DNA from: Schistocerca nitens
Lineage: Eukaryota > Arthropoda > Insecta > Orthoptera > Acrididae
Length of the DNA stretch: 64,000 nt
Direction of reading: 5' to 3'
Assembly (NCBI RefSeq): GCF_023898315.1
Contig: NC_064623.1
Location: 17,497,140 to 17,561,139 of the forward strand
Part shown: piece by piece, positions 32,119 to 43,305 of the stretch
Layout: every line of letters starts with the position of its first letter
Position numbering within the stretch: position 1 is the stretch's first letter
Notes under the pieces: model-generated
Database searches by the model: none
Seen by the model: only the letters and a program-made list of their open reading frames with translations
Told to the model about the DNA's origin: nothing
Translations under genes and position numbers: made by a program

Positions 32119-35010
32119 TTGTTGTTGTTGTTGTGGTCTTCAGTCCTGAGACTGGTTTGATGCAGCTCTCCATGCTACTCTATCCTGTGCAAGCTTCTTC
32201 ATCTCCCAGTACCTACTGTAACCTACATCCTTCTGAATCTGCTTAGTGTATTGATCTCTTGGTCTCCCTCTACGATTTTTACCCTCCACGCTGCCCTACA
32301 ATACTAAATTGGTGATCCCTCGATGTCTTAGAACATGTCCTACCAACCGATCCCTTCTTCTAGTCAAGTTGTGCCACAAACTTCTCTTCTCCCCAATCCT
32401 ATTCAATACCTCCTCATTAGTTACGTGATCTACCCACCTTATCTTCAGCATTCTTCTGTAGCACCACATTTCGAAAGCTTCTATTCTCTTCTTGTCCAAA
32501 CTGGTTATCGTCCATGTTTCACTTCCATACATGGCTACACTCCATACAAATACTTTCAGAAACGACTTCCTGACACTTAAATCTATACTCTATGTTAACA
32601 AATTTCTCTTCTTCAGAAACGATTTCCTTGCCATTGCCAGTCTACATTTTATATCCTCTCTACTTCGACCATCATCAGTTACTTTACTCCCTAAATAGCA
32701 AAACTCCTTTACTACTTCAAGTGTCTCATTTCCTAATCTAATCCCCTCAGCATCACCCGATTTAATTTGACTACTTTCCATTATCCTCGTTTTGCTTTTG
32801 TTGATGTTCATCTTATATCCTCCTTTCAAGACACTGTCCATTCCGTTCAACTGCTCTTCCAAGTCCTTTGCTGTCTCTGACAGAATTACAATGTCATCGG
32901 CGAACCTCAAAGTTTTTACTTCTTCTCCATGAATTTTAATACCTACTACGAATTTTTCTTTTGTTTCCTTTACTGCTTGCTCAATATACAGATTGAATAA
33001 CATCGGGGAGAGGCTACAACCCTGTCTCACTCCTTTCCCAACCACTGCTTCCCTTTCATGCCCCTCGACTCTTATAACTGCCATCTGGTTTCTGTACAAA
33101 TTGTAAATAGCCTTTCGCTCCCTGTATTTTACCCCTGCCACCTTCAGAATTTGAAAGAGAGTATTCCAGTTAACGTTGTCAAAAGCTTTCTCTAAGTCTA
33201 CAAATGCTAGAAACGTAGGTTTGCCTTTCCTTAATCTTTCTTCTAAGATAAGTCGTAAGGTTAGTATTGCCTCACGTGTTCCAACATTTCTACGGAATCC
33301 AAACTGATCTTCCCCGAGGTCCGCTTCTACCAGTTTTTCCATTCGTCTGTAAAGAATTCGCGTTAGTATTTTGCAGCTGTGACTTATTAAACTGATAGTT
33401 CGGTAATTTTCACATCTGTCAACACCTGCTTTCTTTGGTATTGGAATTATTATATTCTTCTTGAAGTCTGTGGGTATTTCGCCTGTCTCATACATCTTGC
33501 TCACCAGATGGTAGAGTTTTGTCATGACTGGCTCTCCCAAGGCCATCAGTAGTTCTAATGGAATGTTGTCTACTCCCGGGGCCTTGTTTCGACTCAGGTC
33601 TTTCAGTGCTCTGTCAAACTCTTCACGCAGTATCTTATCTCCCATTTCATCTTCATCTACATCCTCTTCCATTTCCATAATACTGTCCTCAAGTACATCG
33701 CCCTTGTATAAACCCTCTATATACTCCTTCCACCTTTCTGCCTTCCTTTCTTTGTTTAGAACTGGGTTGCCATCTGAGCTCTTGATATTCATACAAGTGG
33801 TTCTCTTCTCTCCAAAGGTCTCTTTAATTTTCCTGTAGGCAGTATCTATCTTACCCCTTGTGAGACAAGCCTCTACATCCTTTCATTTGTCCTCTAGCCA
33901 TCCCTGCTTAGCCATTTTGCACTTCCTGTCGATCTCATTTTTGAGACGTTTGTATTTCCTTTTGCCTGCTTCATTTACTGCATTTTTATATTTTCTCCTT
34001 TCATCAATTACATTCAATATTTCTTCTGTTACGCAGGGATTTCTACTAGCCCTCGTCTTTTTACCTACTTGATACTCTGCTGCCTTCACTACTTCATCCC
34101 TCAGAGCTACCCATTCTTCTTCTACTGTATTTCTTTCCCCCATTCCTGTCAATTGTTTCCTTATGCTCTCCCTGAAACTCTCTACAACCTCTGGTTTAGT
34201 CAGTTTATCCAGGTCCCATATCCTTAAATTCCCACCTTTTTGCAGTTTCTTCAGTTTCAATCTGCGGTTCATAACCAATAGATTGTGGTCAGAATCCACA
34301 TCTGCCCCTGGAAATGTCTTACAATTTAAAACCTGGTTCCTAAATCTCTGTCTTACCATTGTATAATCTATCTGATACCTATTAGTATCTCCAGGATTCT
34401 TCCAGGTATACAACCTTCTTTTATGATTCTTGAACCAAGTGTTAGCTATGATTAAGTTATGCTCTATGCAAAATTCTACAAGGCGGCTTCCTCTTTCATT
34501 TCTTCCCCCCAATCCATATTCACCTACTATGTTTCCTTCTCTCCCTTTTCCTACTGACGAATTCCAGTCACCCATGACTATTAAATTTTCGTCTCCCTTC
34601 ACTACCTGAATAATTTCTTTTATCTCGTCATACATTTCATCAATTTCTTCATCATCTGCAGAGCTAGTTGGCATATAAACTTGTACTACTGTAGTAGGCA
34701 TGGGCTTTGTGTCTATCTTGGCCACAATAATGCGTTCACTACGCTGTTTGTAGTAGCTAACCCGCACTCCTATTTTTGTATTCATTATTAAACCTACTCC
34801 TGCATTACCCCTATTTGATTTTGTATTTATAACCCTGTAATCACCTGACCAAAAGTCTTGTTCCTCCTGCCACCGAACTTCACTATTTCCCACTATATCT
34901 AACTTTAACCTATCCATTTCCCCTTTTTAAATTTTCTAACCTACCTGCCCGATTAAGGGATCTGACATTCCACGCTCCGATCCGTAGAATGCCGGTTTTC
35001 TTTCTCCTGC
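32119..35010 (-). mobile_element. RTE-clade LINE, near full length
   Basis: The longest RTE copy in the window. The 3' end (left) is the (TTG)n complement of the CAA tail at 32119-32133. The 5' end (right) is near 35010 (GCCGGTTTTCTTTCTCCTG). It lies antisense inside CR1-like copy B. No clean target duplication was found, so the right border is approximate. Confidence 0.92.
32150..34917 (-). pseudogene. RTE endonuclease-reverse transcriptase, three in-frame stops
   Basis: One continuous minus-strand frame of about 920 codons. Apurinic-type endonuclease: LDIVGNSEVRWQEEQDFWSG, IVMGDWNSSVGKG, IANTWFKNHKRRLYTWKNPG and DVDSDHNLLVMNRRL. Linker, then RT: CENYRTISLISHSCKI, FGFRRNVGTREAIL, FLAFVDLEKAFDNVNW, VRQGCSLSPMLFNLYIEQ and TLRFADDIVILS. 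C-terminal region: WCYRRMLKIRWVDHVTNEEV. Only three nonsense codons interrupt it, near 33883 (TGA), 32588 (TAG) and 32293 (TAG), with no frameshift seen. The protein would nick DNA and reverse-transcribe its own RNA at the nick. The start codon is uncertain; MDRLKLDIVGNSEVR at 34917 is the first Met visible. Confidence 0.93.
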
Positions 35011-35310
35011 TAAACAAACTCCACTGTCAGACGTTACAACAGAGGCGTTGTCCGTCACGGAGAGGTTTACTATTGAAATTTCGTACCGCACTTTTCAGGA
35101 GGAGTCGGACAAGATATTACTTACACCTTCATATATCTCGCGTATTGACCACGTGGAGAAAATTCGAGAAATTAGAGCCAATACAGAGGCTTACCGACAA
35201 TCATTCTTCCCACGCACTATTCGCGAGTGGAACAGCTTTGGAGGGATCAGTGGCACCGAAAATACCCACCGCCACACATCATTAGGTGACTTGCGAGGTA
35301 CGATTTAGAT

Positions 35311-35800
35311 GCCCTCTGCATAACGCTGTGTATTTCTCTATTCACCCAAACATGTTTCGACACCTATGTGTCATCTTCTGTGGGCCTCGACTTACTTCTG
35401 TAAAAATATTACACAGAGGTCATGGTTGTTTTTCTATTTTAGACCTAAAAATCGTGAGACGTGCGTTTTATTTATTTCACAAGTTTCTTGTGATGGCTAT
35501 TTTGGCAGCAGCTGTATACAGACGAGCAGAACACTTGACACCTGGCACAAAGAACATATTAGAGCACTGAAATACGGGAGCAGCCGCTCGAATTTTGCTG
35601 AAAATTTAAGACAAAATAATCGCAAAGACACTACATGAGAGATAGACATGAAAACAGTTAGAATGAACAATGAAAGACACCTCCTAATCGTACAAGAAAA
35701 TCACCACATATACAAAATTACAGCTGCAAAGAAGCTACCACTAAATGACCAAATAAATATGACTAATCACTCACTGTTTACACTGGTTAATCATATAAAA
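35311..35800 (+). mobile_element. Penelope-like element, GIY-YIG endonuclease part
   Basis: The frame 35366-35638 ends with GSSCIQTSRTLDTWHKEHIR and ALKYGSSRSNFAENLRQN. This matches the C-terminal GIY-YIG endonuclease of Penelope-like elements (IGQT-R, then R--EH--A, then S-FAEHL). After a TGA the frame continues (MKTVRMNNERHLLIVQENHH, ITAAKKLPLNDQ) to about 35800. The Tyr-Ile-Gly of the second catalytic motif is degraded. It may be the missing 3' part of the Penelope copy at 27825-28636, displaced by the insertions between them. Confidence 0.72.
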
Positions 35801-35867
35801 GACATTTGTCCCAATAGATGATCACAAATTCCATTTCTTTCCCAATTATATAAATTAAAAATGAAGA

Positions 35868-35868
35868 G

Positions 35869-35910
<42 letters not shown>

Positions 35911-36008
35911 AGAGTAAGAAGTAAAAAACATGTAAAAATAAATAATAAAATAAAAGTGGCACTCTCTCAGACACACACACACAGACACACACACACACAC
36001 ACACACAT
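35868..36008. repeat. (AAT)n and (AC)n microsatellites
   Basis: AAT repeat at about 35870-35908 and AC repeat (with an AGAC break) at about 35971-36006. Confidence 0.95.
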
Positions 36009-36548
36009 GGTGTAAATTTTAAGTTGGCAAACCAGAATAACTCGAAAACTAAGCTTCACACGAAAGAATGTGTAGAATCCTAAGTTTTCGAGGGGGACAT
36101 CTGCTAGTGCTAAAATTAGCCGGCCACCCCCTGGGGGTAAGGCGGGAGGCAACTTTAAAATTTCAAATTGGAAGCCTCATTTTTTATTGCAGAATCAGAT
36201 TCTACATAAAAAGCTACGTACATTTTGTCTTTGTAATTGAAAAAAATCCATGTTCTCATTTTTGCATGGAAAATGGTTACGTATAAATAAAAAATACTTA
36301 TTTTCTTCGTAAATTGTGATTTGCTAAAACTAAAACTCTCCCCCTCTCCCCATAGGATGGGGTTTGAGAGAGAGGAATTATAGTTTTACAATTGTTGACC
36401 CATATATTATTTTTTTCCGCAGATTCGAATAAGCTTTGTTTGTTTCGTGGTCATGAGGCTACACAACTTTTAATTATCAAACAAATCATCTGACTAGCTA
36501 ACTAACTAACCAAACATTCTACTTACTAACGAGTGAACTCATTAACTA

Positions 36549-36738
36549 AAATGGCTCTGTGCACTATGGGACTTAACTGCTGTGGTCATCAGTCCCCTAG
36601 AACTTAGAACTACTTAAACCTAACTAACCTAAGGACATCACACACATCCATGGCCGAGGCAGGATTCGAACCTGCGACCGTAGCAGTCGCGCGGTTCCAG
36701 ACTGTAGCACCTAGAGCCGCTCGGCCTCTTCGGCCGGC
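36549..36738 (-). mobile_element. tRNA-headed SINE (main family), copy 10
   Basis: Lacks the terminal GGTTCAA of the tail but keeps the B-box and the head (CCTCTTCGGCCGGC). No target duplication found. A (TAAA)n run follows at 36752-36775. Confidence 0.93.
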
Positions 36739-38144
36739 TGTAAATGGCAGTTAATAAATAAATAAATAAATAAATGTCAATATTCGCAATTGGGAAAACA
36801 TTTAATGTATGTCATTACGGCTCTGTTCGCCGCAGTGCATGTTCCTTTGGACATGCATGCATCGAATTTTTTTCTTAACAATTATTTTTCAGCACAACGT
36901 ACCCTACAACACTCTAACATGCTTTTCACACTTATTCGGTCCTTTTCGGAGTTGACGCAATAGCGTCATCCTAAAATGTTAATGAAGAGACGCGAAAGGC
37001 AGACTTGTTTCAAGCCCACAAGATGAACGGACCTATACGACAACCGTTCTGCACATGCGAGATTCGTCGTGCAATTATAAAGGAGGGTTGGCCTCAAATG
37101 CGCTTGATGTCCACGTGGCAGTATATTACTGTTCTCCGCTCCTGTGTTACGACGTGCTGGGCGGCTGAAGGTTGGCCCTTTTCGTGATTCATCATCGCCA
37201 GTTCGCAGGTGCGGACTCGCTGATGTTAATCCCAAGGTGCGTACCGCCCTATCGCCGAACACCGTCCTGGAGGGGCGAGGTAGCTCGTAACTTGTGAGGG
37301 TAGCTCACAACTTGTGACGGGTTTAGTGCGCTCGCTAACGTAGGCAGTCGGGTGTTGCCCTCTCCACTCTAGCCTATGCTTGGCGAGCCTGTCCATTTCT
37401 GCTTAACTACAGCAACCTACGTCCACTTGAGCTTGCTTACACTACTCGAACTTCGGTCCCCTTCTACAAGATTCAACCTCATACTTCCTTCCATCACCGT
37501 ATTAACTACTCCTATGTAAGCTTATATCCACTAGCATAGCAGCTGTCGGTGACGCTATTGGTTTCGCGTTTGTTTGGCGCCTTTTGTTCACTTGTTGGCA
37601 CCAAGTAATCAGTAGTGTGTGGTTGGCTGTCTAACGCGCGTAAATCTTGGGTCGCAAAAATACTGTAAAAAAAAAGTATAACCACCTATATGCAATTGCT
37701 CGTGCGCGTCACGCGAATGCTGCAGTAGTTCGCGAATTCAGCGAATCGAGTCAAAATGCTAAAAATACGATTTGATGTTCCCGCGAATCTGCCGCACCGT
37801 GACACGTTAGGATTGTATTAACGACATTACCACTAACGTCGCCTTGGTGGAGTGCAGTGACCTGATATGGACGTGACCTCAGGAATAACATGTTTAGACT
37901 GTGAGCAGTGCAGACCTGTTATCTGCATAACTATTAATAACAATCAGTGTTCTAACAGACTCGTGTGACGTGACTCGGTAGTGAAGCAGCCCTTCCTTCT
38001 CCCCCACCCAACTCCCCTCTGCACTTATTTTAACACTGCAGGCACGGTCCAGCATGGTTGTCGTCCAATACTACGAGTGAAGAAGCGAACCAGGTCTGAA
38101 CAGTGCAAGGTGAGCTGGAATTAAATAACAATACGATCGTTAAA
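36739..38144. other. Unassigned stretch
   Basis: Apart from (TAAA)n at 36752-36775, no recognisable element. Minus-strand frame 36966-37262 has no motif. CpG density is moderately raised at 37180-37340 and 37560-37800. Confidence 0.4.
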
Positions 38145-38355
38145 AACAAAAAAAAAAAAATGGTTCAAATGGCTCTGAGCACTATGGGACTTAACATCTG
38201 TGGTCATCAGTCCCCTAGAACTTAGAACTAGTTAAACCTAACTAACCTAAGGACATCACACACATCCATGCCGGAAGCAGGATTCGAACCTGCGACCGTA
38301 GCAGTCGCGCGATTCCGGACTGCGCGCCTAAAACCGCTAGACCACCGCGGCCGGC
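38145..38355 (-). mobile_element. tRNA-headed SINE (main family), copy 11
   Basis: Complete, with an A-rich tract at its 3' end (38145-38160) and a short target duplication CGTTAAA at 38138-38144 and 38356-38362. Confidence 0.93.
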
Positions 38356-38362
38356 CGTTAAA

Positions 38363-38363
38363 G

Positions 38364-38414
<51 letters not shown>
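38363..38414. repeat. (CA)n microsatellite
   Basis: About 25 CA units between a SINE and the end of a DD36E derivative. Long Val-Cys frames on the minus strand are artefacts of it. Confidence 0.97.
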
Positions 38415-38419
<5 letters not shown>

Positions 38420-39330
38420 AAGGGCCAAAGAAACTGGTACACCTTCGCAATATCGTGTAGCCCCCCTCCCCCTCCCCCTCCGCGAGCACGAACAAATCCG
38501 TCACACAACTCGACGTGGTATGGACTCGAATATTGTCTGAAGTAGTGCTGGAGCGAAATTACACGATGAATCCAGCAGGGCTGCCCATAAATCCCTAAGA
38601 GTACGAGGTGGTGAAGATCTCTTCTGAATTACACGTTGTAAAGCATTCCAGATATGCTCAATAATGTTCATGTCTGCGGAGTTTGGTGGACAGTGAAAGT
38701 CTTTAAACTCGGAATAATGTTCCTGGAGCCACTCTATAGCAATTCTGGACGTGTGGGATGTCGCATTGTCCTGCTGGAATTGCCCAGTCCGTGGCAATGC
38801 ACAATGGACATGAATGGATGCAGGTGATCAGACAGGGTGCTTACGTTCGTGTCAGCTGTCGGAGTGGTATCTAGACGTGTATGGGGGTTCCATATCACTC
38901 CACCAGCCGTACGCCCCACGACTCCACCAGCTTGAACAGTCCTCTGCTGACATACAGGGTATATGGAGTCATGAGGTTGTCTCCACACCCGCACGCGTCC
39001 AACCACTCGATGGAACATCAAACGAGACTCGACCGACCAGGCAACACGTTTCTAGTCATCGACAGTCCAGTCTCGGTATTGAAAGGTCCAGGCTAGACGC
39101 AAAGTTTTGTGTGATGCCTTGCCTGGGACGCCTTGCTACGTGCTTTTCAGAGAGCTCCACCATCTTACGGATTTGTGGACAGCCCTGCAGGATTCATGGC
39201 AGCAGTTCCCTCCATCACTACTTCAGACATTAGTCGAGTCCACGCCACGTCGTGTTGCGGCTCCTCTGCGTGCTCGCGGGGGCCCTACACGATATTAGGC
39301 AGGTGAACCAGTTTCTTTGGCTCGTCAGTG
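38415..39330. mobile_element. Tail-to-tail inverted chimera of DD36E Tc1 elements
   Basis: Both outer ends are the 3' TIR of the DD36E family: CACTGAAGGGCCAAAGAAAC at 38415 and GTTTCTTTGGCTCGTCAGTG ending 39330 (TA follows). The left part (to about 39110) is a minus-strand 3' portion of the element. The right part (about 39118-39330) is a plus-strand 3' end. Inverted arms are about 205 bp. The 5' TIR and the DNA-binding half of the gene are missing on both sides. Confidence 0.87.
38501..39105 (-). pseudogene. DD36E transposase, catalytic and C-terminal part
   Basis: Minus-strand: MFHRVVGRVRVWRQPHDSIY, NTHTRLDTTPTAD-like segment, then GQFQQDNATSHTSRIAIEWL (second Asp) and PPNSADMNIIEHIWNALQRV (catalytic Glu, 36 residues after the Asp by direct count). 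It ends FESIPRRVV. A frameshift near 38760 joins the two open segments. The first Asp lies near 39030 (WSVESRLMF, where the Asp is changed). The spacing matches the DD36E (Incomer-type) branch of Tc1/mariner. Confidence 0.85.
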
Positions 39331-40914
39331 TATTTGACATCAAAGATACAAACGAGAAAATGTTTAGGAAAGATTTGGAATTTTGTTAACAGTTTGTTGA
39401 AAGTCGATAAATGTTCTCATTATCAAGCACTAGATCAATGTAGTCTGGATAATTCGCACTCCGTTTCCATGAAAAGCATGTTTTTTACGCATCTGAATGT
39501 TTATCACGTCACATCTCTTGGACTATGTGCCGTAGAATGATAAAATTTTGCACGTACATTCACTGGTAGGTGTTGATGCTTTGTGCAAAATGTATCGAGA
39601 ATAAAGTCAGTAGTAAATAGGTAATAAATTAAAACGCCATGCCTGGTTTTGTAGCTTTACTCCGTGCGCATCGAAAAGGTAATAAGCGATAAGCTGTTGT
39701 TCTTTCATCGTTTTATGAGTGGTGGTTGATTTTTTTTTTTGGGGGGGGGGGGGGAGGGGTGTGTGTAGTCAGCTAGAAAAATTTCCACTAAAGTCTGAAA
39801 TTAAGTTAGACTTTTCTGGGAGTTGCGAAGTTATTTCATTATCAAATACTGGACGAATACAATTTGATAAATCAGTGCGCTTTGAGTTAAGTCCTCTCAA
39901 GAGATGTACACCGTCTCTAACTGGAATACTGTACTTGTGTTAAACCTCTAACATAAGATCGTAGCTCTTAATGAGTAGATTATGACAGCATTGTAAATTT
40001 TGAAATTCGATGAGTAAGTATATGAAATACTGAAATTTATTTCGAACCTTGAGGCAGTTACATATGCTACCTGCTATTGGGATTTTGTCCCAGGTTACCA
40101 GTGTAGTAATGTAGACGATCTCGACTACTTTTAGCATCTAATTTCCTAATCTGATTCCGTCGAGCATCAACTGGCATAATTCGGCTACAGACCAAAGTTT
40201 TATTGTCATTCGTCTTTTAATCTGTCTTCAACAGAATATACATTCCGTTCACCTGCTCTTGCAGCTCGCCTGTCCTCTCTATTTATGGATGGAGCAACTT
40301 TTGTGCCGCACAGTGGCACCTAAACGGTGAGTGGGATGAGCAGATCATCAGTCGTGAGGTGTAGCTTCCTCACAGGAGGTGGACGGGCGATGAGTTTCTT
40401 ATCGGGAAATCATGTACGACATGGTAGCCTTTATTTCTTACTAGCAAACCGTGCAATACTTCACAGTTGCTAAATATGTGTGGGTACTGGATACACGTCC
40501 TCAGTTTTGCGCACCACTCTGTCCGTCTCCTCTTTCTCCCTCTCTCTGACCATCTCCTTTTCCTCCTCTGCCCATCACCTCCTCAGTCTGTCCGTTCTCC
40601 TCCGCCCTGTCTCTTTTCACTTCCTTCTCTCGCTTCTCTCTGTCCATTTCCCCATCTCTGTATCCATTTCCTGGACCCCTTTCTGTCCATCTCCTCCCTC
40701 TCTCTGATCTTGAGCCAACGAAACCTTGATCAGGAATTGAAGTCGCTTAAGATGAACGAGCAAACTGGTTGCGATCGTTGGTATAAGAGGTTCGAGAGAC
40801 CTGTCCTGCTGCTGGCCCTGTGAGGATAGTAGTTCTAGTGGCAATATTTCGCATAGTTTCTATCTGCAGACAGGTACAACTACAAAATTTTGGAGATTGA
40901 AATACCGTAGTAGT
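39331..40914. other. Unassigned stretch with a G-run
   Basis: No recognisable element. A T-run followed by about 16 G lies at 39729-39757, and a pyrimidine-rich patch at 40500-40710. The open frames there are compositional. Confidence 0.4.
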
Positions 40915-41170
40915 ACTCTGCCGGGCGTGGTCGGCTCTTGGATGAGTGACCATCCAGGCCGCCATGAGCTGTTGCCATTTTTGGGGTGAACTCAGCCTCG
41001 TGATGCCAATTGAGGAGCTACTCGACCGAATAGTGGCGGCTTCGGTCAAGAATACCATCTTACGATCGGGAGAGCGGAGTGCTGACCCCCCGCCCCTACT
41101 ATCCGCATCCTCGTCTGAGGATGACACGGCGGTCGGATGGTCCCGGTAGGCCACTCGTGGCCTGAAGACG
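40915..41170 (+). mobile_element. 5S rRNA-derived SINE, 5'-truncated
   Basis: Starts CTGCCGGGCGTGGTCGGCTC, then TTGGATGAGTGACCATCCAGG, comparable with the internal control region/box C of 5S rRNA (GGATGGGTGACC). The body runs to GGCCACTCGTGGCCTGAAGA near 41165. A possible duplication TAGTAGTA lies at both borders. The 5' 5S head is mostly missing. Confidence 0.75.
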
Positions 41171-41194
41171 GAATAGTAGTATTCTAATCATAGT

Positions 41195-41450
41195 CCAACC
41201 CCCTTAGCTCAGTTGTCAGCACATCTGACTGCAAAGCAGTGTTTTCGGGTTCGATTTCCAGCAGGATCGGAGACTCTCTTCATTTGGGGACTGGGTGTTG
41301 TGTTGTCTTCATCATCATTTCATCGTTATCGACATGTAAGTCGCCCAATGTGGCGTCACCTGGAAAGGCTTGCAACTCGGCGGCCGAACTTCCCCAGATG
41401 GTTACCCCCAGCGATCAATGCCATACAATCATTTCATTTTTTTTCGTTCT
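41195..41450 (+). mobile_element. tRNA-derived SINE (Cys-like head)
   Basis: CCCTTAGCTCAGTTGTCAGC (A-box) and CGGGTTCGATTTCC (B-box) bracket CTGACTGCAAAGCAG, with GCA in the anticodon position as in tRNA-Cys. The body contains CATCATTTCATC and ends in a T-rich tract at about 41448. Confidence 0.78.
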
Positions 41451-41839
41451 AATTATAAACCAAAAAGCAACAAATATAACGTCCCTGTTTTCTGTTGAAG
41501 CCGAATGCAAGGAAAAAAAGAAAGCAGCACATAGTTGTACTTGCATTTCTGTTTAAAATCCTATGTTAGGAGAAAGAATATACACAACAGAAAGAGTTTC
41601 TCTATTGGTATAAATGTCCAGCTATTGTAGTTAAAATGACTTAAGAAAGGCAAAGAAACGACACATTTTCACAGAGCATCTCTGTCTTTGTCCCAGTCTG
41701 ATTTAATAGAAAAACTTGTACACTGTTGTTTAAGAAAATAGCTAGTCTATGTCCGTCTGATTTTTTTATAAGAGTACCCTGTAAAAATTTCAAGTAAGTA
41801 GGCCAAGAAAGTTTCGAGGTATTTTCATACACTGTATCA

Positions 41840-41843
<4 letters not shown>

Positions 41844-41899
<56 letters not shown>
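41844..41899. repeat. (AT)n microsatellite
   Basis: About 28 TA units inside the modular repeat. Confidence 0.97.
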
Positions 41900-41901
<2 letters not shown>

Positions 41902-42062
41902 GTATCGATATAGAGAGTGTGAGTTTACATCCTTCTGAATATGTATGATAGCATTGTGTAAATATTTAAAGTACTCAGTCAAGAAATTTTCGAGATTTTT
42001 GCTGGTAACATTTCCCCTTTATGTACATGGTGTATAACTATTTATGTATCATAGACATTAAA

Positions 42063-42467
42063 CCCACCACGGTAGCAGAGAGCGCTATCGCTCTGCTTCG
42101 TGGACTCGGGTAGGCGTGCCGGCCCCGGATCGAATCCGCCCAGTGGATTAATGACGGGGGTCAGTGTGCCGGCCAGCCTGGATGTGATGTTTAGGCGGTT
42201 TTCCACATCCTGCTAGGTGAATACCGGGCTGGTCAACCCGTTTCGCCTCAGTTACTTGACTCACAGACATTTGCAACACATTCGCACAATTTCATGATTT
42301 ACACTAGACACAGACAGCTCGGGTACACTATTTCCATCCCTGGGGGTATGGGATGGAGGCAGGAAGGGCATTCGGCCACCCATTAAAATTAACCATGCCA
42401 AATCCGATTGTACCAACGTCGACCCTGCCGATTGTGGGACAAGGCGCAAGCAATAGAATATCATCGC
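42063..42467 (+). mobile_element. tRNA-derived SINE, about 405 bp, fourth family
   Basis: Head GGTAGCAGAGAGCGC...CCCCGGATCGAATCCGCCC (tRNA-like, B-box degenerate) and a long body ending GGCGCAAGCAATAGAATATC. Target duplication CATTAAA lies at 42056-42062 and 42468-42474. Confidence 0.8.
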
Positions 42468-43113
42468 CATTAAATGATGTGTAGCCTATGTTTGTCCTAT
42501 CGTTATTTAGTGTATTGTGTAAAAATTTGAACTAAATCACTCTAGAAATTTTAGAGATTCTTGGTAACAAATCTAAAAAAGGACTTTATATAGCGGTACG
42601 TGCTGAGGGCCAGCCTCTTCACTCACATACACCGATATTTTTTTTAAAAATTTCATCGCCTATTTAACACCCTTCGGTGTTGAATTCCCAAAAACTGTGA
42701 AACAAGTATTTTTTTCTTTCATTTCTGACTAAGAACTCAAATACGAATTTTCATACATGCTGAAACATGTAATTTTTTATTTCTGACTGAGAAACCAAAT
42801 ACGAATTTTTATAGATCTAGCTTCCAAATTGCCTTAATAGTGATACATCTTCAAAGAGCTTTTCATCCCCTATTTCAACCCCTTAGAAGTCGATTTTCAA
42901 ACAATCCCTTCTTAAACGAAGCCTACAGTATAAGACAAACGTCCAATCCAGACTGATGAGCCAGTGAAGCAGCCTGGACCTGTTTCACCCTATTAGGGTT
43001 GAATTTGCAGAAACAGTGAAGCAAGAATTTTTTTTTTCATTTCTAACCAAGAACGCAAATAGCAGTCCTCAAAGATTTGGGTTCAAAAATGCTGGTGTAA
43101 TGAAGTATTTCCA

Positions 43114-43305
43114 AAAAAATGGCTCTGAGCACTATGGGACTTAACATCTTAGGTAATCAGTCCCCTAGAACTTAGAACTACTTAAACCTAACTAACCTAA
43201 GGACATCACACACATCCATGCCCGAGGCAGGATTCGAACCTGCGACCGTAGCAGTCGCGCGGTTCCGGACTGAGCGCCTAGAACCGCGAAACCACCGCGG
43301 CCGGC
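43114..43305 (-). mobile_element. tRNA-headed SINE (main family), copy 12, inside modular repeat
   Basis: Target duplication GAAGTATTTCCA (12 bp) at 43102-43113 and 43306-43317. The terminal GGTTCAA is missing, as in copy 10. B-box and head are intact. Confidence 0.95.

Larger units (their letters stand above)
29949..35310 (+). mobile_element. CR1-like LINE copy B, split by a DD41D element and an RTE LINE
   Basis: Pieces: 29949-30348 (CCRIMEYILCSRITTFSKNE; GVPQGSVVGPLLLTIY), 31645-32118 (LRLFADDAVVYTKVATPED; YKALVRPILEYCSSIWD) and about 35011-35310 (DHVEKIREIRANTEAYRQSF; FPRTIREWNSFGG). Their protein order is that of one CR1-like RT, so two insertions (30349-31644 and 32119-35010) separate parts of one element. 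There is no clear 3' repeat tail. The first piece overlaps in content with fragment A (27480-27824), so they are different copies. Confidence 0.85.

Noticed and set aside
38228..38508. Val-Cys and Gly-rich frames at the (CA)n tract
   Set aside because: They are translations of the microsatellite and the SINE.
2464..43305. tRNA genes at the A-box/B-box sequences
   Set aside because: Each is the head of a SINE with a long body, target duplications and a degenerate cloverleaf. No free-standing tRNA gene was found.
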